NCBI RefSeq assembly: GCF_003610775.1
Contig: NZ_RAQO01000009.1
Span: forward strand, 62,001-126,000
DNA from: Alginatibacterium sediminis
GTDB lineage: Bacteria; Pseudomonadota; Gammaproteobacteria; Enterobacterales; Celerinatantimonadaceae
Direction of reading: 5' to 3'
Length of the DNA stretch: 64,000 nt
Part shown: positions 57,697 through 64,000 of the stretch, piece after piece
Numbering within the stretch: the first letter of the stretch is position 1
How the letters are laid out: every line of letters begins with the position of its first letter
Translations under genes and position numbers: made by a program
The notes under the pieces: model-generated
What the model saw: the letters and a program-made list of their open reading frames with translations, nothing else
Database searches by the model: none
Told to the model about the DNA's origin: nothing

Positions 57697-60525
57697 TTAA
57701 TCCTTCAGCATAGGGGCAAGAAAACGAGCTGTGTGTGACTTTTCTTCCACAGCAACTTGCTCAGGGGTACCCTGTGCAATGATTTGACCGCCGCCGCGGC
57801 CGCCTTCGGGGCCAAGGTCAACGATCCAATCCGCAGTTTTCACCACATCTAAATTATGTTCAATGACCACTACCGTATTTCCGTGGTCCCGAAGTCGATG
57901 AATAACCTCGAGTAGTAATTGAATGTCTTGGAAGTGTAAGCCCGTGGTCGGCTCATCTAGAATATACAGGGTTTGCCCTGTGTCACGCTTGCTTAGCTCG
58001 CGCGCTAGTTTTACCCGTTGCGCCTCACCGCCACTTAGAGTGGTTGCAGACTGTCCAAGGCGAATGTAAGACAAACCAACGTCGACCAAAGTTTGCAATT
58101 TTCGCGCAATAGCAGGTATAGCTTCAAAGAAGGGGTGAGCCTCTTCAATGGTCATATCTAGTACTTGGTGGATGTTCTTACCTTTGTACTGAACCTCTAG
58201 GGTTTCACGATTGTAGCGCTTACCTTTACATTGATCGCAAGGTACGTACACGTCGGGTAGGAAATGCATTTCAACCTTAATGACCCCATCACCTTGGCAG
58301 GCTTCACAGCGGCCACCTTTAACATTGAACGAAAAGCGACCGGGCTTGTAGCCTCGCGAACGTGACTCATGAGTTGCGGCAAAAAGTTCACGAACCGGGG
58401 TAAATATCCCGGTATAAGTAGCTGGATTAGATCGTGGTGTACGACCAATAGGGCTTTGGTCGATATCGACAACTTTATCGAGTTGGTCCATGCCTTTAAT
58501 CGATTTATACGGAGCAATGTTGTCACCTGCCGCACCATTAAGCTCTTTGTGGGCAATTTTGAATAAGGTGTCATTGATCAGTGTCGATTTACCGCTTCCG
58601 GATACGCCGGTAACGCAGGTCATTAAACCGAACGGGATTTTCAAATTGACGTTCTGTAAGTTGTTACCGGTGGCCCCTTTAAGCTCCAACCAACCTTTGT
58701 CGGCTTTATTGCGCTTGCTCGGCAAGGCAATTTTACGTTTTCCACTTAGATATTGACCGGTAAGAGAGTCCTTACTTTTTAATATCTGCTTTAGACTGCC
58801 TTGGGCAATAATTTCTCCGCCGTGTACGCCAGCACCAGGACCGATATCTACGATGTAGTCAGCAGCGCGAATCGCGTCTTCGTCATGCTCGACCACAATT
58901 ACGGTATTACCTAAATCTCGCAAATGTCGCAATGTACCCAATAAGCGTTCGTTGTCACGTTGGTGCAAGCCTATGCTAGGCTCATCAAGCACATACATCA
59001 CGCCAACTAAGCCTGCACCAATCTGCGAGGCCAATCGAATGCGTTGTGCTTCGCCGCCAGACAAAGTATCTGCACTGCGCTCTAAGGATAAATAGTCTAA
59101 GCCCACGTTGATCAGAAAATTCAGTCTGTCATTAATTTCTTTAAGGATCTTATCTGCGATTTGAGCTTTTTGACCAACCAGCTCAATACTGGTGAAAAAC
59201 TCAACTGCTTCACCAATGGTCATCATCGATAACTTGGGTAAGTTGGTTTCATTGACAAAAACATTGCGCGCTTCTTCGCGAAGCCGACTACCGTGACAAC
59301 TAGGGCATTGCTGATTACTGATGTATTTGGCTAGCTCTTCACGCACCGCATTCGACTCGGTCTCTTTGTAGCGGCGCTTCATATTCGGAACCACACCCTC
59401 AAATGGGTGTTTGCGCAAAATCACATCGCCTCGGTCGTTCATGTACTTAAACTCAATTTCAGTCTTACCTGAACCTTGTAAGATTAAGTCCTGATGCTTT
59501 TTGCTCAGTTTTGAAAACGGCACGTCGACATCAAAACCATAGTGGCTCGCCATCGCGCTTAGCATTTGGAAATAGTAAAAGTTGCGTTGCTCCCAACCGC
59601 GGATCGCGCCGCCAGCCAAAGAGATTTGCGGATGAATAACCACTTTGTTCAAATCGAAAAACTGATCAATACCCAGGCCGTCACAGCTTGGACAGGCCCC
59701 TGCTGGGTTATTAAATGAGAAGATCCTCGGCTCAAGTTCTGCCATGCTGTAACTACATACCGGACAAGCGAAATTGGCCGAAAACAACATCAGGTTTTCG
59801 CCGCTATCCATGTCGGCAACAATGGCGGTGCCGTCGGCAAGCTCTAAAGCGGTCTCAAAGCTTTCAGCTAAACGCAGGCTTAAATCTTTGCGCACTTTAA
59901 AGCGATCCACGACCACTTCAATATTGTGTTTTTTATGCAGCTCTAAATCAGGCGGATCGCTTAAGTCACATACTTCGCCATCAATACGCGCTCGTATATA
60001 GCCTTGCGCCGCAAGATTCTCCAACATTTTACTGTGTTCACCTTTGCGATCTTTGACCACTGGCGCCAATAGCATCAGCTTTTGACCTTCGGGCTGTTCC
60101 AAAACTCGGTCAACCATTTGATTAACAGTTTGGGCGCTTAATGGCTCGCCATGAGTTGGACAACGGGGCTCGCCGATACGCGCGAATAACAGACGCAGGT
60201 AGTCGTAAATCTCAGTAATGGTTCCAACTGTGGATCGCGGGTTGTGCGAGGTCGATTTTTGTTCAATTGAAATCGCCGGTGACAAACCTTCAATAAGGTC
60301 GACATCTGGCTTTTCCATTAATGATAAAAACTGGCGAGCGTAAGCAGACAAGGACTCAACATAGCGGCGTTGGCCTTCTGCATATAAGGTATCGAAAGCC
60401 AAAGAGGACTTTCCTGAGCCAGATAATCCCGTGACAACAATGAGTTTGTTTCGAGGAAGAGTCAGGGAGATATTTTTCAGGTTGTGGGTACGGGCACCAC
60501 GGATCTCAATGTTTTGCATGTCCAT
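57697..60525 (-). CDS. uvrA: UvrABC excinuclease subunit A
   Basis: DNA-damage recognition ATPase of 942 residues. Walker A of the first half is [14 protein letters not shown] and of the second [14 protein letters not shown]. Signature motifs are [12 protein letters not shown] and [12 protein letters not shown], and Walker B sequences are [14 protein letters not shown] and [14 protein letters not shown]. Two zinc-finger Cys groups are visible: CPVC...CPSC and CEAC...CDQC. The length equals the family norm. I found no CTG-N10-CAG LexA box in the 155-bp gap before it. Confidence 0.98.
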   Translation of the reverse strand: MDMQNIEIRGARTHNLKNISLTLPRNKLIVVTGLSGSGKSSLAFDTLYAEGQRRYVESLSAYARQFLSLMEKPDVDLIEGLSPAISIEQKSTSHNPRSTVGTITEIYDYLRLLFARIGEPRCPTHGEPLSAQTVNQMVDRVLEQPEGQKLMLLAPVVKDRKGEHSKMLENLAAQGYIRARIDGEVCDLSDPPDLELHKKHNIEVVVDRFKVRKDLSLRLAESFETALELADGTAIVADMDSGENLMLFSANFACPVCSYSMAELEPRIFSFNNPAGACPSCDGLGIDQFFDLNKVVIHPQISLAGGAIRGWEQRNFYYFQMLSAMASHYGFDVDVPFSKLSKKHQDLILQGSGKTEIEFKYMNDRGDVILRKHPFEGVVPNMKRRYKETESNAVREELAKYISNQQCPSCHGSRLREEARNVFVNETNLPKLSMMTIGEAVEFFTSIELVGQKAQIADKILKEINDRLNFLINVGLDYLSLERSADTLSGGEAQRIRLASQIGAGLVGVMYVLDEPSIGLHQRDNERLLGTLRHLRDLGNTVIVVEHDEDAIRAADYIVDIGPGAGVHGGEIIAQGSLKQILKSKDSLTGQYLSGKRKIALPSKRNKADKGWLELKGATGNNLQNVNLKIPFGLMTCVTGVSGSGKSTLINDTLFKIAHKELNGAAGDNIAPYKSIKGMDQLDKVVDIDQSPIGRTPRSNPATYTGIFTPVRELFAATHESRSRGYKPGRFSFNVKGGRCEACQGDGVIKVEMHFLPDVYVPCDQCKGKRYNRETLEVQYKGKNIHQVLDMTIEEAHPFFEAIPAIARKLQTLVDVGLSYIRLGQSATTLSGGEAQRVKLARELSKRDTGQTLYILDEPTTGLHFQDIQLLLEVIHRLRDHGNTVVVIEHNLDVVKTADWIVDLGPEGGRGGGQIIAQGTPEQVAVEEKSHTARFLAPMLKD

Positions 60526-60680
60526 TACTTACTGAGCCAAGATTAGTGCAGAAGTATTGCATATTTGCTGGCTAAGCAGCAGTGCTTTATGCAAGCAATC
60601 GTGGCAATTGAGTATTTACTTATGTGGAATAGGTCGTGCTCTGTGTTAGCATATTTGACCCATTTTGTTAGGTCGAAGAT

Positions 60681-62039
60681 ATGAGCGAGAACGGATTCAA
60701 TCGCAGTGAAAAGAAAGCCGCTATCGGCCTTTCACTAGTATTTGCAATGCGAATGCTGGGTTTATTTATGCTGCTACCGGTGCTGTCTATCTACGGTCAA
60801 CAAATCCCAGGTTATAGTCCCAGTTTGTTGGGTTTAGCGCTGGGCGCTTATGGTTTAAGCCAAGCCTTATTACAAGTTCCTATGGGCTGGCTTTCGGATC
60901 GCTTTGGCCGCAAAGTCATCATCGTTATAGGTCTACTTGTTTTCGCTTTGGGCTCGGTGGTTGCGGCAAATGCGGACAGCATGCATGAGCTTATTTTGGG
61001 GCGTTTAATTCAAGGTATGGGCGCAGTTGCAAGTACCATTATGGCCTTAGCGGCCGATTTAAGCCGCGAATCTCAGCGGGCTAAAGTCATGGCCAGTATA
61101 GGCATGAGTATTGGTCTATCCTTTAGTATTGCTTTGGTACTCGGACCGTTGTTAGCAAGCTTTTGGGGACTCTCTGGCTTGTTCTATTGTATTGCAGCAG
61201 GCGCAGTTATGAGCATCGCGGTGGTGCTGTGGTTTATTCCTAATGCTGAACTACTAGGTGCCAAAGCTGATACTTTATTATCAATTTCTGATGTCGGTGC
61301 ACTGGTAAAAGACAAGCAATTAGCGCTGCTTAATTTTGGTGTGTTTGTGCTGCACTTTTTAATGACCGCTTTGTTTGTCGGACTGCCCAGTCAGTTACAA
61401 ACTTACATACCTAGTGTGCAAAGCCATGCTTGGTACTACCTGCCCATTTTGCTGCTGTCATTTTGTGGCATGGTGCCCATGTTAATTCTGGCCGCGCGCA
61501 AAAACGCCAATCGACAATTCTTTCAATTTGCGATTGTATTAATGTTGTCGGGGTTCTTACTGTTTAACGTGGCGAGCAGCTTAAGTTTGTTTCTTGTTGC
61601 CCTATTATTATTTTTTGTTGGCTTCAACTTTATGGAAGCCAGCATGCCAGCATTACTTTCCAGCTTAGCTCCAGCAGGCAAAAAAGGAACGGCGCTAGGC
61701 CTGTATTCTAGTTGTCAGTTTGGCGGCGCTTTTGTTGGGGGAGCCATTTCCGGCTTGCTTATTCAAAGCTCCGGTTGGTCAAGTGTGTTGCTGGTCGGCG
61801 TGTTAGCCTTAGTGATTTGGTTGTTTTTCACCCGCGAGTTGCGTGCGGTCAGTGGGGTGACTAATGTCTCCTTAGTGGTTGATGAGCATTTAACTAGCCA
61901 ACAAATTCAAGCTAAAGTCGCTGAATTAGAAGGCGTTATTGAAGCTGTTGTGCTTCGGCAAGAACAGCGTGTATATCTCAAAGTTGAACGAAAACAATTT
62001 AATTTGCAAAAGGCGATGGAAGTGTTGCAGTCGGCTTAG
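60681..62039 (+). CDS. MFS transporter with C-terminal YAM domain (YajR-like)
   Basis: MFS protein of 452 residues with 12 predicted TM helices. GWLSDRFGRKVIIVIGLLVFALG is the MFS A-motif. After the last helix comes a small ferredoxin-like domain (about 390-452; VSLVVDEHLTSQQIQAKVAELEGVIEAVV in part), the YAM domain typical of YajR. Proposed as a drug/proton antiporter; the substrate is unknown. It is divergent from uvrA and 45 bp before ssb, a gene order also seen in related gammaproteobacteria. Confidence 0.85.
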   Translation: MSENGFNRSEKKAAIGLSLVFAMRMLGLFMLLPVLSIYGQQIPGYSPSLLGLALGAYGLSQALLQVPMGWLSDRFGRKVIIVIGLLVFALGSVVAANADSMHELILGRLIQGMGAVASTIMALAADLSRESQRAKVMASIGMSIGLSFSIALVLGPLLASFWGLSGLFYCIAAGAVMSIAVVLWFIPNAELLGAKADTLLSISDVGALVKDKQLALLNFGVFVLHFLMTALFVGLPSQLQTYIPSVQSHAWYYLPILLLSFCGMVPMLILAARKNANRQFFQFAIVLMLSGFLLFNVASSLSLFLVALLLFFVGFNFMEASMPALLSSLAPAGKKGTALGLYSSCQFGGAFVGGAISGLLIQSSGWSSVLLVGVLALVIWLFFTRELRAVSGVTNVSLVVDEHLTSQQIQAKVAELEGVIEAVVLRQEQRVYLKVERKQFNLQKAMEVLQSA

Positions 62040-62084
62040 TAAACTAGCCCGATTAAATGAAACAGTTTGTTAGAGGATTAGAGC

Positions 62085-62780
62085 ATGGCTCGCGGTGTAA
62101 ACAAGGTAATATTGATAGGCAATCTTGGGCAAGACCCAGAAGTACGCTTTTTCCCAAGCGGTGGCGCAATTTGTAATGTAACAGTTGCCACAACCGACTC
62201 GTGGAAGGATCGCCAGTCAGGTGAACAAAAAGAAGCAACCGAATGGCACCGTGTTGTTTTTAGTAATCGCCTTGCTGAAGTTGCAGGTGAGTATCTTAAA
62301 AAAGGCTCAAAAGTCTATGTTGAAGGCAGCTTACGCACCCGTAAGTGGCAAAACCAACAAGGCCAAGATCAGTACACGACTGAAATCCGTGCCAACGAAA
62401 TGCAAATGCTAGACGGGCGTGGACAAGGCGCAGGTCAAGCAGCTGGTGGTCAACAAGGTGGCTATCAAGCTAATCAAGGCGGTGGCTATCAACAAGCAGC
62501 ACCTGCCGCCGGCGGCAGCCCACAAGGCCAGCCAGCGTGGCAACAAAACCAACAAGGTCAACAAAATCAACAGAGCCAAGCACCAGTGCGTCAAAATGCA
62601 CCTGTTCAAGCTCCTGTTCAAGCGGCTCATCAGCCAGCAGTTGGCGGACATCAGCAGCAAGGCGGCTTCGCACCGGCTCCTCAAGGTGGCGCAGCCCCGC
62701 AAGGACAAGCTCCTAACCAAGGCTTTACTCCGCCAAGCGCACCAGAAATGCCTGACTTTGATGACGACATTCCGTTCTGA
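62085..62780 (+). CDS. ssb: Single-stranded DNA-binding protein
   Basis: SSB of 231 residues. The OB fold (about 1-112) starts [21 protein letters not shown] and includes [28 protein letters not shown] in part. A long Gln/Gly/Pro/Ala-rich linker (about 115-215) follows, and the acidic tip PDFDDDIPF is intact for partner binding. The linker is longer than in E. coli SSB (178 residues total). GAGG precedes the ATG. A strong terminator lies 46 bp downstream, and an integrase gene begins 150 bp after its stop. Confidence 0.97.
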   Translation: MARGVNKVILIGNLGQDPEVRFFPSGGAICNVTVATTDSWKDRQSGEQKEATEWHRVVFSNRLAEVAGEYLKKGSKVYVEGSLRTRKWQNQQGQDQYTTEIRANEMQMLDGRGQGAGQAAGGQQGGYQANQGGGYQQAAPAAGGSPQGQPAWQQNQQGQQNQQSQAPVRQNAPVQAPVQAAHQPAVGGHQQQGGFAPAPQGGAAPQGQAPNQGFTPPSAPEMPDFDDDIPF

Positions 62781-62826
62781 CACCTCCAATAGTAGAAAGC
62801 TTGATTTATTATTGAGTCATTCGATT

Positions 62827-62853
62827 AAAGCCCCGTTTTTACGGGGTTTTTTT
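62827..62853 (+). terminator. Terminator of ssb
   Basis: CCCCGT (62831-62836) pairs with ACGGGG (62841-62846) around TTTT, with seven T after it and AAA before it. Confidence 0.9.
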
Positions 62854-62930
62854 GTTTCATGGTAAAAAAAACACTTGATCTACGTTTGCCACCTTTCTAC
62901 AATAAGTAAAGCTTGAATTGTGGTGGTGGT

Positions 62931-64000
62931 ATGGAACTTCATCGAGAACAACTCATTTTTCAAAACGGAGAGCGTTTCTCTTGTTTATCTGACATTAATG
63001 GTGTGCCTGACTTTTGGACAACTCTATTCCTTACAACTCACTATAGAGGGTCGACCCAAGAGACTATGAGGAACATTTCTAATGTCCTTGTTCATTTCCT
63101 TCTTTGGGATGAAATGCAGGAACAACCTTTCTTTGAAAAGGTCATTAGAATCGCTGACGCAGATGAAACCGCCCCAGTGAGCCAATTTACCCCACCAGTA
63201 TTCCTTTCAACACTTGAAGCTAGGTCTTTAGCTTATCATTGCAAAATTCAGACGAAAGTTGCTCGACGTAAGCAGGCACGCAAAAGTGAAAACAATGTGA
63301 TTTCTATGAGAACGCAATTACCAGCTTCTGTGGTTCCAGATGAGGTGGTAGGAGTAAAGCTGCACCGTCAGCGATTGAAAGTCGTAGCTGAATTTCTCCA
63401 TTTTATTGTAGATGTAGGGCTTCGCCATTACTCTCATTATGCATATTACTTAGATGCAGCCGGAAAAATTAAGCAACTGATATTTAAGCAGCGACCCAAG
63501 CGACAAGGTGCGCGTGCAACACTAAATGATCCAGATAAAAAAGCACCGCCGCCTGAAGTTTTTGAAGAGATCATGAGGATTGCGGAGCCAAGTTGTCCCG
63601 ATAACCCCTTTACAGATTTAGTTCGTGATAGGAACTATCTAATTGTTAGAGTGCTTTACGACACAGGTATGCGTGTGGGGGAATTACTTCAGTTAAAGGT
63701 CTTAGATATAAATTTTGCGGCTCAAACCATTTCAATCGTTCGGCGACATGATGATCCTGAGGACATTTGGCGAGCACTTGAACCAAATGCAAAAACATTG
63801 GAACGTGATCTACCAATATCTTTGGAACTGACAGATTTATTGCGTGATTACGTGACAGGAGAAAGGCGGAAGATGGTTTCAGCATTTCCAGCGAGCCAAA
63901 GTCATGGTTTTTTGTTCGTTTCTAACAAGAGTACAAAAGGACAGCCGTTGGGTGTAAAGCAGTGCCCCAAACTCTTATTGAAGATTGCTCGTGATGAAGC
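62931..64000 (+). CDS. Tyrosine recombinase / site-specific integrase (partial; 3' end outside window)
   Basis: One uninterrupted frame of 356 codons opens at ATG 62931 and runs off the right edge. The middle contains DTGMRVGELLQLKVLDI, the box-I motif of tyrosine recombinases with catalytic Arg, and AKTLERDLPIS with a candidate catalytic Lys. The HxxR and Tyr boxes would lie beyond the window. The N-terminal 190 residues fit a DNA-binding arm (REQLIFQNGERFSCLS, TQETMRNISNVLVHFL). GGTGG just before the start may serve as ribosome-binding site. It begins directly after the ssb terminator, so it probably marks the edge of an integrated element. Confidence 0.85.
   Translation, partial: MELHREQLIFQNGERFSCLSDINGVPDFWTTLFLTTHYRGSTQETMRNISNVLVHFLLWDEMQEQPFFEKVIRIADADETAPVSQFTPPVFLSTLEARSLAYHCKIQTKVARRKQARKSENNVISMRTQLPASVVPDEVVGVKLHRQRLKVVAEFLHFIVDVGLRHYSHYAYYLDAAGKIKQLIFKQRPKRQGARATLNDPDKKAPPPEVFEEIMRIAEPSCPDNPFTDLVRDRNYLIVRVLYDTGMRVGELLQLKVLDINFAAQTISIVRRHDDPEDIWRALEPNAKTLERDLPISLELTDLLRDYVTGERRKMVSAFPASQSHGFLFVSNKSTKGQPLGVKQCPKLLLKIARDE

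Noticed and set aside
60526-60680. Possible LexA box between uvrA and the YajR-like gene
   Set aside because: The best candidate, CTG-N9-CAG, has the wrong spacing; no CTG-N10-CAG was found.

Overview
The window looks like chromosomal DNA of a free-living, probably marine, facultatively anaerobic gammaproteobacterium related to the Alteromonadales/Vibrionales. This rests on gene content: two sodium-type TRAP transporters, a full menaquinone pathway, a uvrA / YajR-type MFS / ssb block, ModF, FadD and UvrA sequences close to enterobacterial ones, and a MITE-like repeat whose ends read ATACCAATC. Base composition looks moderate (mid-40s % GC by eye) and even, apart from small repeats. The species cannot be fixed from sequence alone. 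No rRNA, tRNA or CRISPR array was seen.

Layout. 1-1612: the C-terminal two thirds of a catalase and a hypoxanthine-phosphoribosyltransferase-like gene. 1630-6866: a cache-domain histidine kinase and NarL-type regulator, divergent from a 2-oxo-acid-type TRAP transporter. 6867-7494: a long non-coding stretch with a candidate small RNA on the minus strand. 7495-9546: menE and tapT. 9818-15654: a TauD-like dioxygenase, a GntR regulator, an aldo/keto reductase and a second TRAP transporter, apparently one regulon because the same tandem 11-bp repeat lies before both plus-strand units. 15688-17646: a Sel1-repeat protein and a di-haem peroxidase. 17643-17808: a MITE-like element. 17822-21568: a secreted FecR-domain protein with an (NSSS)n tail and a CHASE2-PAS-GGDEF-EAL protein. 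21721-24542: a small membrane protein, a YeiH-family exporter and a ModF-like double ABC protein. 24514-29614: a minus-strand operon with an ATP-grasp enzyme, the ornithine-lipid synthase OlsF, and DinB, NRDE/TANGO2, YHS and membrane proteins.

29985-33756 is the xylose ABC importer xylFGH. Its catabolic partner xylA and regulator xylR lie at 49392-52197, and no xylulokinase gene is present. Between them are an MFS transporter, menF-D-H-B-C (minus strand), menA (plus strand), then a TPP riboswitch and the thiamine operon thiC-thiDE-thiF-thiS-thiG-thiH, and a retropepsin-like protein. After xylR come an aspartoacylase-like enzyme, an EamA permease, fadD, a Wzy/PglL-type ligase, uvrA, a YajR-type MFS protein and ssb. 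Immediately after the ssb terminator a tyrosine-recombinase gene starts and runs off the right edge, so a mobile island may begin there.

How the genes work together. Menaquinone supports anaerobic respiration, and menE is detached from the rest of the pathway. The thi operon makes TMP under TPP feedback. The xyl genes import and isomerise xylose. The two TRAP systems bring in small organic acids under separate regulators. No single gene set here is clearly a new defence or biosynthetic system. The least explained items are the structured minus-strand RNA near 7.2-7.4 kb, the GntR/TauD/AKR/TRAP regulon of unknown substrate, the FecR-CHASE2 signalling pair, and the integrase at the right edge.
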